A stretch of DNA of 64,000 nt from Paraflavisolibacter caeni (GCF_025628885.1 NZ_JAOTIF010000006.1:172721-236720), one strand, 5' to 3'. Shown: positions 1 through 8,733, numbered from the stretch's first letter. A program made the numbers and translations. The notes: generated from the sequence alone by a model not told the origin.

Positions 1-186
1 GTCAATGGCCATAATTTAGGCAGGTATTGGGAAATTGGTCCCCAGCAAACTGTTTATGTGCCTGTGGAGTGGCTGAAACAAGGCAAAAACGAGATCATTG
101 TTTTCGAATTGCTGAAGCCGGAACAAACAGAACTCAAAGGGATCACTAAGCCTATCCTGGACGTCGTAAAAAAGCCCAACATCTGA
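1..186 (+). CDS. GH35-type beta-galactosidase, C-terminal fragment
   Basis: Only the last 61 codons are inside the window; the frame runs from base 1 to a TGA at 184-186. The peptide contains NGHNLGRYW followed by [14 protein letters not shown] and GKNEIIVFE. This is the hallmark end of the C-terminal jelly-roll domain of glycoside hydrolase family 35 beta-galactosidases. The catalytic barrel is not visible, so substrate cannot be judged. The gene points the same way as the CE15 esterase 430 bp downstream and fits a plant-polysaccharide utilisation cluster, but the long gap makes one shared transcript uncertain. Confidence 0.75.
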   Translation, partial: VNGHNLGRYWEIGPQQTVYVPVEWLKQGKNEIIVFELLKPEQTELKGITKPILDVVKKPNI

Positions 187-617
187 TAATCATAGCCCGC
201 TGGAAAAACATGATTCCAGCAGATAAATCAATAATTCCCCGGTATACAACTCATGTACTGGGGATTTCTTTTAATATTTTCTTCCTCTTTCCTCTTCTCC
301 CCATAAAACCGCGACCCCTCTATCTCCCCACCTGCTCCCTACCAAAGCCCACACAAAGCCCTACCAAAGCCCAGGATAAAGCCCGAAAATGGCAAATTTC
401 TTCCTTAAACATACTCATAAAGAAATTTAGCAGAAGGTATTAACGCAACTGCACTCAGAAGGTAAATGGTATGCTGATGATAAACGGATCAGTGTAATGA
501 CAGTGAATGAGTAATAACTGACAGGACTTCAATGTTTATTTTCGTTAAAAAAGCTGCATTTTGGAAAGCAATAATATAAAGAATGCTTTATCTTAAACGC
601 TTAAATAACTGATATAA
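187..617. other. gene-free stretch with an 11-bp array
   Basis: This 431-bp stretch lies between the GH35 tail and the CE15 gene. It is pyrimidine-rich at 280-400 and holds the short 11-bp array listed separately. A 77-codon open frame at 210-443 crosses that array, has a low-complexity Pro/Lys/Ser composition and looks spurious. I see no convincing RNA gene or promoter. Confidence 0.6.
341..395 (+). repeat. 11-bp periodic array, shared with 59.3 kb
   Basis: Units in strict 11-bp register are ACCAAAGCCCA (341-351), CACAAAGCCCT (352-362), ACCAAAGCCCA (363-373), GGATAAAGCCC (374-384) and GAAAATGGCAA (385-395). The last three units recur almost exactly on the minus strand at 59301-59344. The match between two distant non-coding stretches shows a dispersed element, not chance. 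Confidence 0.75.
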
Positions 618-1916
618 ATGAAGCTTTTCTCAATAAATAAGTTAGTTATCCTTGTAGTATCTATACTGGCTTCATCTTTCCTATATGCCCAAACAGAAAA
701 TCTACCCAAAACTTCTGCAGGCTTTCCTGTCAACTATAATGAAGATTCCGTGGGGAATTATACACTTCCCGATGTGTTGACCTTGCAAAATGGAAACAAG
801 GTAACCGATACCAAAACCTGGAACGAAAAACGCAGGCCTGAATTAATAAAATTATTCGAGGAGCAACAGTTTGGGAAAATGCCGTCACGGCCGGCCGAAA
901 TGACTTTTAATGTATTTGACAAGGGTACACCGGCTTTTAATGGAAAAGCGATTCGTAAACAGGTGACAGTATATTTCACAAAAGATACTACACAGCATAA
1001 AATGGATTTGCTCATTTATCTGCCTGCAAATGCAAATAAGCCAGCTCCCTTACTGCTGGTAATAAACTTTGCAGCGAATTCCAATGCCGTAGACGACCCT
1101 GGTGTGAAACAAGGCTATATATGGTCCAGGGAAGGACAGAAGATACCTGCTGCCCAGGGAAGAAGTATGGGCAAGTTAGATGTGGCCAGCTTTGTTGCTG
1201 AAGGAATTGGCATTGCCACTGTATATTACGGAGATATTGAACCAGACTTTAAAGGTGGTATTCAGTTTGGCATTAGAGGCCATTACCTGAAGCCTGGAAC
1301 GACGCAGCCTGCTCCTGATGAATGGGGTGCTATTTCTGCTTGGTCATGGGGCTTGAGCCGTGCAATGGATTACTTCGAAACCGACAAGCAAATTGATGCA
1401 AAACGTGTGGCCTTACAAGGCACCTCTCGCTTAGGGAAAACGGTTTTGTGGACAGGTGCTCACGACCCGAGATATAAGTTGGTAATTGCCAGCTGCTCAG
1501 GCGAGGGAGGAGCTGCCTTAAGCAGGCGCAATTATGGAGAAAACATCGCACACATGACTGACACTTCGCGCTATTATTACCAGTTTGCTCCAAACCGGCA
1601 CAATTATGCTACTGATTTCAACAGTGCACCTGTTGATGCACACATGCTCGTTGCATTAATGGCGCCAAGACCTCTTTTGTTGCAAACTGGAGATACGGAC
1701 TATTGGTCTGATCCTAAGGGCGAATTCTTAGCCGCAGTAGCTGCCGAACCTGTGTACAAACTGTTTGGTAAAAAGGGGCCGGGGACAGATGTGATGCCTA
1801 AGGCGGGAGAACAAACGATGTTAAATACCCTTGGGTATTACATGCACGCCGGCGGTCACGGTACCATTCCTTCCGATTGGCCCGTTTATATAGCATATCT
1901 TAAAAAGTATTTGTAA
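618..1916 (+). CDS. CE15 glucuronoyl esterase-like hydrolase
   Basis: A 432-residue exported alpha/beta hydrolase of carbohydrate esterase family 15. CE15 enzymes cleave ester bonds between glucuronic acid on xylan and lignin alcohols. A signal peptide covers about residues 1-24, ending LYAQ. The nucleophile elbow GTSRLGK is at about 268-274; bacterial CE15 usually has GCSRxGK, so Thr replaces Cys here. The acid region CSGEGG is near 293-298 and the C-terminal histidine region HAGGHGTIP near 410-418. The stretch WSDPKGEFLAAV is also typical of the family. The ATG at 618 gives a proper signal peptide. The gene sits 28 bp before a Gfo/Idh/MocA oxidoreductase, probably in one operon. Exact substrate is unproven; some CE15 proteins act on other uronate esters. 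Confidence 0.85.
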   Translation: MKLFSINKLVILVVSILASSFLYAQTENLPKTSAGFPVNYNEDSVGNYTLPDVLTLQNGNKVTDTKTWNEKRRPELIKLFEEQQFGKMPSRPAEMTFNVFDKGTPAFNGKAIRKQVTVYFTKDTTQHKMDLLIYLPANANKPAPLLLVINFAANSNAVDDPGVKQGYIWSREGQKIPAAQGRSMGKLDVASFVAEGIGIATVYYGDIEPDFKGGIQFGIRGHYLKPGTTQPAPDEWGAISAWSWGLSRAMDYFETDKQIDAKRVALQGTSRLGKTVLWTGAHDPRYKLVIASCSGEGGAALSRRNYGENIAHMTDTSRYYYQFAPNRHNYATDFNSAPVDAHMLVALMAPRPLLLQTGDTDYWSDPKGEFLAAVAAEPVYKLFGKKGPGTDVMPKAGEQTMLNTLGYYMHAGGHGTIPSDWPVYIAYLKKYL

Positions 1917-1944
1917 ACCTTATTGTTAATTATAAACTCGTCAT

Positions 1945-3303
1945 ATGAACAATTCACGTCGTCATTTTATTAGAAATTCAGCATTGGCTGGAGCTGGTGT
2001 ATTGGTCTCTAAAATGGGATGGACAGCTCAGAGCTATAGAAGGATCATGGGGGCTAACGATAGAGTAAGAGTGGGCGTTGTAGGCTTTGCCGACAGGCAT
2101 AAAAACACGCACATGCCTTGTTTCCTGAACCACTACAAGGAATTAAATTTTGATGTTGTTGCTGTTTCTGATATATGGAGTAAACGGAGAGAAGAAGGTG
2201 CTGCGTTATGGAAAGAAAAAATGCAGCATGATATCGTCGCTTGCAGAAACAACGAAGAAATGTACAACCAAAAGCTGGTGGATGCTGTGTTCATTGCTAC
2301 TGCAGATTTTCAGCATGCTTTACATACCATAGAAGCCGTGAATGCTGGTTGCGATGCTTACGTGGAAAAGCCATTTGCGGAAACCATGGAAGATAACAGG
2401 GCGGCACTCAAAGCAGTTAAAGCCACAGATAGAATTGTGCAGATCGGCTCGCAAAGAAGAAGCGGTGCAAACTACCATGCTGCAAGAGAATTTATTAAGT
2501 CTGGTAAGTTTGGTGCGATCACGATGGTAGAATTGACTTGGAATGTAAATCAGCCAATGCGCTGGCGTAGGCCGGAGGTAGTGGCGCAACTAAAAGAAAC
2601 AGATACAGACTGGAAAAGGTTTCTGATGAACAGGCCATATGAGTCCTTCGATGCAAGGAAGTATTTGGAATATCGTTTGTTCTGGCCTTATTCATCGGGC
2701 TTGCCAGGCCAATGGATGAGCCATCAGATAGATACTGTACACTGGTTTAGCGACCTCCAGCATCCCCGGAGTGTAGTGGCCAACGGAGGTATCTACATGT
2801 GGAAGGATGGTAGAAAAAATTGGGATACCATCTACGCTGTATTTGACTATGGTCCGGTCGATGATCCCTCAACAGGTTTCCAGGTGACTTTTGGATCACG
2901 CATGCATAATGGTTCTGAAAGACCTGCGGAGATTTATTACTCAAATGGCGGTGAGCTAAACCTCAATACAAATAAAGTTTCTCCGGAAGGTGGTCTTACA
3001 GAAAGGATGGCCGCTCCGGCAGGCATGAAACCATTCCTGCTGCCTGAGGTAAGTTTGGCGAATACAGAACAAGTGGTAGCTTCTGCTAATACAGGCGGTG
3101 ATCAGCTAACATCAAATCACATTCGTAATTGGATGGAGTGTGTACGCAGCAGAAAACAACCAAATGCTCCAGTGGAGGCCGGGTATAGTCATTCTATTGC
3201 AACAATTATGACCAATGCCGCCGTGATCACTGGAAAGAAAGCCACATTTGATGACAAGAAACAGGAAATAATGGTTGACGGCAAAAAATTCAAACCTTAT
3301 TGA
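1945..3303 (+). CDS. Gfo/Idh/MocA family oxidoreductase with Tat-like signal
   Basis: A 452-residue NAD(P)-dependent sugar dehydrogenase-type protein. The N terminus NNSRRHFIRNSALAGAG is a Tat-like signal with a twin arginine, so export is likely. A Rossmann nucleotide-binding start VGVVGFADRH is at about residues 34-45, and the family motif EKPFAET, with the conserved lysine, is at about 141-147. The C-terminal half is the substrate-binding domain. Tat-exported members are abundant in Bacteroidota polysaccharide loci and often keep a tightly bound cofactor. It follows the CE15 gene by 28 bp and precedes a DUF6807 gene by 33 bp, so the three form a probable operon. The sugar substrate cannot be read from sequence. 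Confidence 0.88.
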   Translation: MNNSRRHFIRNSALAGAGVLVSKMGWTAQSYRRIMGANDRVRVGVVGFADRHKNTHMPCFLNHYKELNFDVVAVSDIWSKRREEGAALWKEKMQHDIVACRNNEEMYNQKLVDAVFIATADFQHALHTIEAVNAGCDAYVEKPFAETMEDNRAALKAVKATDRIVQIGSQRRSGANYHAAREFIKSGKFGAITMVELTWNVNQPMRWRRPEVVAQLKETDTDWKRFLMNRPYESFDARKYLEYRLFWPYSSGLPGQWMSHQIDTVHWFSDLQHPRSVVANGGIYMWKDGRKNWDTIYAVFDYGPVDDPSTGFQVTFGSRMHNGSERPAEIYYSNGGELNLNTNKVSPEGGLTERMAAPAGMKPFLLPEVSLANTEQVVASANTGGDQLTSNHIRNWMECVRSRKQPNAPVEAGYSHSIATIMTNAAVITGKKATFDDKKQEIMVDGKKFKPY

Positions 3304-3336
3304 TCTTAATCTAACAAAATATTAAAAACACGAGAC

Positions 3337-4380
3337 ATGATATATCTGAAATATGCCTGCCTCTGGGCATTTAGCATGTTCATTTTGGTGAGGGCAGGTG
3401 CCCAAAAGGAAGTGAAGTTCCTTCAAAAAGACAAAGAACAAAAGGTTGATGTACTGGTTGACGGAAAATTGTTTACTTCTTATCTGTATACAAACAACAT
3501 CGATAAACCTGTCTTATTTCCTCTGGTGACGGCATCTGGCCAAACGGTGACAAGAGGCTTTCCTTTAAATCCCCGGCCAAATGAAAGAACCGACCATCCG
3601 CACCATATTGGTATGTGGTTTAACTATGGAGATGTAAACGGCCTTGACTTCTGGAATAATTCTTATGCTATAAAACAGGAAGACAAGCCGAAATATGGGA
3701 GCATCCATCATCAGAGAATCATAAAGGCAGAAAGCGGGAAAGACAAAGGGACGCTTGTGGTTGCAGCAGATTGGGTGGACAATAAAGGCAATGTATTGTT
3801 GAAAGAAACGACAACATTTGTCTTTTACGGTGATGCGAGTAGCCGCACTATAGATAGATTGACTACCCTTACAGCCCAAAATGGAAAAGTGTCTTTCAAG
3901 GACAATAAAGAAGGTGTGCTGGGCATAAGGGTGAGCCGCGAATTGGAAATGCCAGCAGATAAGCCTGAAGTGTTTACAGATGCACAAGGTAATCCTACTA
4001 AAGTAGCTGTATTGAATAATGAAGGCGTAACCGGTAACTTTCTTACCAGTGAAGGTAAGACCGGCAATGATGCCTGGGGAACGCGGGGTAAATGGTGTAT
4101 GATGTATGGTACAAAAAACGGGCAGCCAGTTGCTATCTCAATCATTGATCACCCGGCCAATCCGGGATATCCCACTTATTGGCATGCACGGGGATACGGC
4201 TTGTTCGCTGCCAATACTTTAGGCCAGGAAGCCCTGAGCAATGGTAAAGAGAAATTGAACTTTTCTTTGGATCCTGGCAAATCAGTAACCTTCCGCTACA
4301 GGGTAAAAATTACGGATGGTGCTACCCCTACAGCCAATGAATTAAATAAAGAAGCAGAAGCATTTTCAAAGGTAAAATAA
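3337..4380 (+). CDS. DUF6807 (PmoA-like) exported protein
   Basis: A 347-residue protein with a signal peptide (about residues 1-22, ending RAGAQ). It belongs to the family annotated as PmoA or DUF6807, whose signature is visible as ERTDHPHHIGMWFNYG followed by GLDFWNN. These proteins are not methane monooxygenase subunits; the PmoA name is an annotation habit and the biochemical role is unknown. Family members commonly sit beside Gfo/Idh/MocA oxidoreductases and glycoside hydrolases, as here, so a role in processing a sugar or sugar acid in the periplasm is inferred. A paralogue lies at 19237-20292. A strong hairpin terminator follows 59 bp after the stop. Confidence 0.8.
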   Translation: MIYLKYACLWAFSMFILVRAGAQKEVKFLQKDKEQKVDVLVDGKLFTSYLYTNNIDKPVLFPLVTASGQTVTRGFPLNPRPNERTDHPHHIGMWFNYGDVNGLDFWNNSYAIKQEDKPKYGSIHHQRIIKAESGKDKGTLVVAADWVDNKGNVLLKETTTFVFYGDASSRTIDRLTTLTAQNGKVSFKDNKEGVLGIRVSRELEMPADKPEVFTDAQGNPTKVAVLNNEGVTGNFLTSEGKTGNDAWGTRGKWCMMYGTKNGQPVAISIIDHPANPGYPTYWHARGYGLFAANTLGQEALSNGKEKLNFSLDPGKSVTFRYRVKITDGATPTANELNKEAEAFSKVK

Positions 4381-4438
4381 AGGAGCAACTGCCAATCATT
4401 AATATCAATTTCAATTGATAGTTTAGTAATAAAAAAAT

Positions 4439-4462
4439 AAAAGCCCGGTCACCCGGGCTTTT
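4439..4462. terminator. bidirectional hairpin terminator
   Basis: Perfect stem AAGCCCGG (4441-4448) / CCGGGCTT (4453-4460) with loop TCAC, extended by two A-T pairs, with an A-rich tract before and T-rich tract after. It lies between the convergent DUF6807 and RRM genes and can serve both. Confidence 0.85.
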
Positions 4463-4487
4463 ATAAAACTTTAAATGCTATTATAAT

Positions 4488-4784
4488 TTACCACTTATTT
4501 TTGAAACCGCTATTAAAGCCACTATTGCGCGCAGGCCTGTCTTCTTTTGGTCTGGCTTCCATTACTTTGATAACCCTGTTATCAACAGTTTTACCATCTA
4601 ATGCAGAAATTGCTTTTTTTGCATCTTCTTGGTTAGGCATTTCAACAAAGCCAAATCCTCTGCTTTGATTGGTGAATTTGTCCATAATGACTTTGGCAGA
4701 GGAAACCTCGCCATACTCAGAAAAAAATCCTTTTAAGTCATCATCCTGCATGTCGAAGCTTAGATTTGAAATGTAAATGTTCAT
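4488..4784 (-). CDS. small RRM-domain RNA-binding protein
   Basis: A 98-residue protein that is almost entirely one RNA recognition motif. RNP2 is NIYISNL at residues 2-8 and RNP1 is RGFGFVEM at 42-49, both intact with their aromatic residues. A short tail rich in Arg, Asn, Gly and Lys (about 77-98) follows, as in the glycine-rich RRM proteins of cyanobacteria and Bacteroidota. Such proteins bind single-stranded RNA; in Bacteroides some RRM proteins act as global post-transcriptional regulators, in a group that often lacks Hfq. It is convergent with the DUF6807 gene across a shared terminator, and 354 bp separate it from a second RRM gene upstream. Confidence 0.92.
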   Translation of the reverse strand: MNIYISNLSFDMQDDDLKGFFSEYGEVSSAKVIMDKFTNQSRGFGFVEMPNQEDAKKAISALDGKTVDNRVIKVMEARPKEDRPARNSGFNSGFKNKW

Positions 4785-5138
4785 TGTGTTAATTTAAAAA
4801 ATAATTGAATAGTCTGAGGCGAAGCAAAATGTAAAGAAAACTAACGAGTAGAAGTAAAACTTAACAGATTAATTGTACAGTTACTAGATGCGAGACTCAA
4901 ATTGATTTATTAAAGATAAGATATTAATGAATGGTAAATGAAAATGTAAAGCATATTATTTGTTAAGGTATCTGGCACGTTCAACTTATTTTGCAATACA
5001 TAACATGTAAGTGATCCTTGTTCCTTGGCATGATCCTTCTATACGCGCCAATGGCAGTGTGTAAACGTGAAAAGTGTATGGTCAAAGGTGAATGGTCAGA
5101 TCATAAAATGATAATAACCTGAATGAAAAACGTACTGA
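4785..5138. other. gap between two RRM genes
   Basis: This 354-bp AT-rich stretch separates the two minus-strand RRM genes and must hold the promoter and leader of the 4488-4784 gene. No exact TAnnTTTG box was found; TACATTTTG on the minus strand near 4830 has one extra base. A 7-bp periodic array lies at 5061-5102. Confidence 0.5.
5061..5102. repeat. degenerate 7-bp periodic array
   Basis: Consecutive heptads GTAAACG, TGAAAAG, TGTATGG, TCAAAGG, TGAATGG and TCAGATC keep a 7-bp register with T and G at fixed places. The unit TGAATGG is the complement of the CCATTCA-type heptads at 47.3 kb. Confidence 0.45.
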
Positions 5139-5489
5139 TTAGTAAATTCTTCTTCTCGATCCTTTATTCTTTTTGTTTCCATTATTTCTTAAAATCCCAT
5201 AACTCTTCTGAGATCCGTTGCCCACTGCATAAGAGCCTTTTTGTTCCTCCTTTGGCTGTGCAACTGCAACAGATAGAGCACGGTTTTTAAACTCAAAGTT
5301 GTTTAACTGGTTGATAGCTTTCTGTCCCTCCTCGTCGTTGCTCATTTCAACAAAACCAAATCCTCTGGATTGCCCTGTAAAAACATCCAAAACTACTTCT
5401 GCAGTATTAACTTCTCCATATTGTTTAAATAAGTTTATTAATTGCTCGTTTGTAACTTCTTGATCTAAATTGGATATACTTATGTTCAT
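5139..5489 (-). CDS. small RRM-domain RNA-binding protein
   Basis: A 116-residue single-RRM protein, paralogous to the product of 4488-4784. RNP2 is NISISNL at residues 2-8; the aromatic residue found there in the paralogue is a serine, which could alter RNA binding. RNP1 RGFGFVEM is at 42-49 and identical to the paralogue. The C-terminal tail from about residue 80 is longer and strongly basic (KKNKGSRRR near the end). It is the third gene of a tight minus-strand row: the 90-residue gene upstream ends 25 bp before this ATG. Likely a cytoplasmic RNA-binding regulator or chaperone; targets unknown. Confidence 0.92.
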   Translation of the reverse strand: MNISISNLDQEVTNEQLINLFKQYGEVNTAEVVLDVFTGQSRGFGFVEMSNDEEGQKAINQLNNFEFKNRALSVAVAQPKEEQKGSYAVGNGSQKSYGILRNNGNKKNKGSRRRIY

Positions 5490-5514
5490 AATTGCTGTTT
5501 TTTATTAAAAATGA

Positions 5515-5787
5515 TTACTCTTCGAAAGCTTCTTTATATAAAACTAATCTGGAGAATTCTGATCCATTGAAGATTTTAGCCAGGTTAATATCTTTAGTTT
5601 TATGCCACTGATCAAAGTGAGTTTGGGTTACAATCCGCCAGAAGTTTTTTGACTTCAGATCATTATAATCATTGCTTTCAACGAAGATGCCGTAGATAGA
5701 ATCTCTTTTTTTAAAGTTGATTTTGATACACTGTTCCGGTTCTATTTTGTCTCTTTTTAAAAATTTTTCAATTTCTTCTATGTTCAT
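5515..5787 (-). CDS. small conserved-looking protein of unknown function
   Basis: A 90-residue protein that I do not recognise. It is mixed alpha/beta, starting with an acidic-basic helix (IEEIEKFLKRD) and then alternating hydrophobic and charged residues around IKINFKKRDSIYGIFVE, which resembles a small beta-barrel such as an Sm-like fold; that is only an impression. No signal peptide, cysteines or membrane segment are seen. It lies 11 bp after an equally small unknown gene and 25 bp before an RRM gene, and all start with ATGAACAT, so shared expression is likely. A role in RNA metabolism is inferred from position only. Confidence 0.7.
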   Translation of the reverse strand: MNIEEIEKFLKRDKIEPEQCIKINFKKRDSIYGIFVESNDYNDLKSKNFWRIVTQTHFDQWHKTKDINLAKIFNGSEFSRLVLYKEAFEE

Positions 5788-5798
5788 AATTCTTGAGT

Positions 5799-6074
5799 TT
5801 ATTGTTTGTTATGTAAAGAGATAAAATCTTTTGTTTCTTCTTCAATCACGTTTCCGAGTATCTCTTCTGCATTGTGGATCCAAATTGGTAGCGTCTGGGC
5901 TGAGGTATGCCAACGTCCTGAAGCGTCTTTATACATGCTAAAAACTAGCCTGGTCCCTTTATCATCTGTAACGTCTACATGGTAACTTGTCTGCGAATTA
6001 CCGGGAAGTTTTCTGAAATTAAACTCTCTTTGTTTATCGCCAACCTTTATAACTTTTGAAAAATAGATGTTCAT
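5799..6074 (-). CDS. small protein of unknown function, first gene of RRM row
   Basis: A 91-residue protein that I do not recognise. The N-terminal two thirds look like beta strands (SYHVDVTDD, RLVFSMYKD, RWHTSAQ) and the C terminus like a helix (AEEILGNVIEEETKDFIS). No signal peptide or membrane segment. It appears to be the promoter-proximal member of the minus-strand row 6074-5139, followed after 11 bp by another unknown gene and then an RRM gene. Similar short proteins near RRM genes suggest a conserved neighbourhood, but this could not be tested here. Confidence 0.7.
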   Translation of the reverse strand: MNIYFSKVIKVGDKQREFNFRKLPGNSQTSYHVDVTDDKGTRLVFSMYKDASGRWHTSAQTLPIWIHNAEEILGNVIEEETKDFISLHNKQ

Positions 6075-6566
6075 AAATAACTTTTGGTTTTAAATTTTTC
6101 GGCTAAACGATTGATACAATTGTTTCTTCCTGAATATTTTTTAGACCACAGTTTGTTATTTTTTTGGAAAATACGTAAACGCTGATCTTGATTAATGACA
6201 AGGAGAAACGGAATGCTATATGCTCATCATTCTGTAGACTGGATGAGCTTGCGGTGGAGAAAGATTATCTAGTCTGCTAAGGGCGAGTATATTGTATTGC
6301 AAGTAAAGATAATGAATTCCTTCATAATGCTTTGGTAAAAGGTGTTTGCAGACTTCTTGATCGTATGAGTATAAAATGTATTATATGCAAATCATCCCAA
6401 TATCATAATATTTCAACATAATTGAAAAAAGATGGGCCGCTGAACGGTTATAGTATTGTACGGTAAAGTCTGATAGAGGACTGTTCCCGGTATATTGATT
6501 GCCGGGAACAGGTTTAAAAATAATACTGAATCCATCTGAGTTTCGAGAAGTTGCTCGATCAACTTT
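6075..6566. other. gene-free stretch, possible gene relic
   Basis: This 492-bp AT-rich stretch lies between the RRM row and the GH42 gene. Around 6212-6280 one plus-strand frame reads DELAVEKDYL, similar to the start of LytTR-type response regulators, but stops and frame changes follow at once. A relic is possible but not proven. The hairpin at 6481-6511 is listed separately. Confidence 0.4.
6481..6511 (-). terminator. hairpin after the GH42 gene
   Basis: Perfect 10-bp stem CTGTTCCCGG / CCGGGAACAG with an 11-nt loop, 56 bp past the GH42 stop codon. On the minus strand no T tract follows, so it may be an mRNA 3-prime end stabiliser or a weak terminator. Confidence 0.55.
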
Positions 6567-8681
6567 TCATTCCTTCCAAACCACCACCTCTGCCGGTTTC
6601 AGGACTTTATTGCCTAGCAACACCTTTGCTTTTGCGGGTATGGCTAATGGATAATTATGATCCGAATAATTCATGCCCACCCAAAAACCATCACGCCATT
6701 CAACCACTATTCCTTGTGGGTAGTTTTCTGTATAGATACCGGCTTGTTGGTATACCTTTCGCAATACATCTCTTTCAAGTGCTCCATCATCTGTATCCGG
6801 ACCGATATAAGTAACTGTCCCTTTACCAAGTTTATGTGAAATAACTGCCGCCTTGCCGGCATAAAATTGGTTGGTGTAAGTTGCCCAGACTTCAGTGCCC
6901 GGATTAGCTTCTAATACATCACCCCAGTTGTTCCATTTGTAGCTTTGTGTTCCTGCTTTGATGGTACCCGTTACAGAATCTGGTAACAGGTCGTAGAAAG
7001 AAACTTTCCCACCAATTAGTTCATAGATAGGCTCAGCCCATTTCATTTCCCACAACTTACCTGTTCGGTCTTTCTGACCGGTACGGGAAGAAAGCACTAG
7101 ATGACCTCCATTCTGAACATATTGCTTCCAGCGTTCAACCAACTTGGCATCCAACAGTTCATAGGCAGGTGCTACCATTACGGGGTATTTGGAAAAATCT
7201 TTGTCTTCAGTAATAACATCTACAGGGGCGCCAAATTGTTTCAGTGCACCATAATAACGCATCAGGTGCTGCATGAAACTCCATTGATTGGTTTGTGGTT
7301 GATTATCCATTTCCCAGCGGTTATCCGGGTTGTATAAAACTGCGGTTAAACGCCGGCTGTATGCCGTTGGCATGACTGCATTCGGATCGTACTGCTTTTG
7401 CAGCCCTTTCATCTCCTTGATCACATTGATGTATTCAAGACCGCTGGTGCTGGGGGTAACCCCATCCGTGCTGATAATGCCGTAATGGTATTGTTCTCCT
7501 CCTGTTAAAGGCTGCTTGAAGCGATAGTTACAAACAAACTTGTTGCCGCCTGCAAAGGCATGCCATATCCACATCCGTACTGCTCCTGGCAAGGGTTGGG
7601 GGTTGAACTTGCCCCAGTTCACTTGGCCTGGTTGCAGCTCCATAACACCTGTGATTCCATTCAGAGAGCGGAAAAGATCATTGGCAAAAGCTATGCTGGT
7701 AGGTGATCCCATACGGAAACCCTGTGAGCCGACGCCTTTATCGTAACCTGCTACCAGGTACTTGGTATAAGTAAGAAAATCAAGGCTGGTAATGCGGGTT
7801 GGATCTACATCTACGTGTTCCGGCATAAGGTTGGTGGTGATCCATTGATCAGGAGAAATATATTTGCGCAATATCTTGTATTGAAAGCCTAAGAAGTCGT
7901 TAGCTTCATCTGCTGAAAAACGTTTAAAGTCCAGCACCGCATGCGGGCTCGGTTGTGCGATGAGTTCTTTTTGATTAGGAATGCGTATTTGGCCGAAATC
8001 GGAATACCTGATACTCCAGAAGGCAGTACCCCAGGCTGCATTAAGTGCATCTATGTTCTTGTATTTTGCTTGCAGCCACTTGCGGAAACTTTCCTGTGCA
8101 GCAGGACTGTAGTCGTATTGGCCATAATGTGATGGCTCATTATCTAACTGCCATCCCCATATGCGTTGATCATTCCCATAATGTTTGGCAATGGCTTCTA
8201 CCATGCGTTCTACATATTGCCTGTACACTGGACTCGACCAGGAAATCTGTTGCCTGGAGCCATGTTGCATAGTAATACCATTATCATTCACCATTAAAAT
8301 TTCCGGATGTTTTTGAGCTAACCAGGCGGGAGGAGTTGGCGTGGATGTACACATGATCACCTTGATACCATTTTGATGGGCTAATGCAACGGCTTCATCA
8401 AGCCATTTAAAATCAAACTTACCTTCTTCCGGTTCAATAAATGTCCAGGCAAATTCGCCATAGTGCGTAAAGTCAAATCCTACTTCCGCCATCTTTTTGA
8501 TATCTCTTTCCCAATACTGGTGAGGCCATTGTTCTGGATAATAATATGAACCTATGGTCATAAGGTCCTTCTTTGGAAAGAACTTTTCTGGTGTTTGAGA
8601 ATTCCCCTCAATCGACATGTTAATTAAAATTGATAGTAGGGTACTTTGCAGGATTAAATGAGACTTCTTCAATGGAAACAT
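6567..8681 (-). CDS. GH42 beta-galactosidase, exported
   Basis: A 704-residue glycoside hydrolase family 42 enzyme that cleaves terminal beta-galactosides. A signal peptide covers about residues 1-29, ending GNSQ. The catalytic TIM barrel begins at YYYPEQWP; the acid/base glutamate is E182 in WGWQLDNEPS and the nucleophile is E348 in GVMELQPGQVNW. A trimerisation/glutaminase-like domain follows from about residue 430 (VMVAPAYELLD) and a small C-terminal beta domain closes the protein. Length matches the family. Export is a Bacteroidota feature; many GH42 enzymes elsewhere are cytoplasmic. The gene stands alone on the minus strand, 53 bp downstream of a HupE/UreJ-like gene. Confidence 0.92.
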   Translation of the reverse strand: MFPLKKSHLILQSTLLSILINMSIEGNSQTPEKFFPKKDLMTIGSYYYPEQWPHQYWERDIKKMAEVGFDFTHYGEFAWTFIEPEEGKFDFKWLDEAVALAHQNGIKVIMCTSTPTPPAWLAQKHPEILMVNDNGITMQHGSRQQISWSSPVYRQYVERMVEAIAKHYGNDQRIWGWQLDNEPSHYGQYDYSPAAQESFRKWLQAKYKNIDALNAAWGTAFWSIRYSDFGQIRIPNQKELIAQPSPHAVLDFKRFSADEANDFLGFQYKILRKYISPDQWITTNLMPEHVDVDPTRITSLDFLTYTKYLVAGYDKGVGSQGFRMGSPTSIAFANDLFRSLNGITGVMELQPGQVNWGKFNPQPLPGAVRMWIWHAFAGGNKFVCNYRFKQPLTGGEQYHYGIISTDGVTPSTSGLEYINVIKEMKGLQKQYDPNAVMPTAYSRRLTAVLYNPDNRWEMDNQPQTNQWSFMQHLMRYYGALKQFGAPVDVITEDKDFSKYPVMVAPAYELLDAKLVERWKQYVQNGGHLVLSSRTGQKDRTGKLWEMKWAEPIYELIGGKVSFYDLLPDSVTGTIKAGTQSYKWNNWGDVLEANPGTEVWATYTNQFYAGKAAVISHKLGKGTVTYIGPDTDDGALERDVLRKVYQQAGIYTENYPQGIVVEWRDGFWVGMNYSDHNYPLAIPAKAKVLLGNKVLKPAEVVVWKE

Positions 8682-8733
8682 GTTAGTTGTTTAATTGACA
8701 TTTAATGCTTGAAGGTAATAAAGAATAAATACC

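Noticed and set aside
210-443. 77-codon open frame downstream of the GH35 fragment
   Set aside because: It translates the 11-bp array and pyrimidine-rich sequence; nothing protein-like is conserved.
3337-4380. Methane/ammonia monooxygenase subunit (PmoA)
   Set aside because: The family name is an annotation artefact; the protein is soluble and exported, lacks the membrane helices of true PmoA and has no pmoB or pmoC partners.
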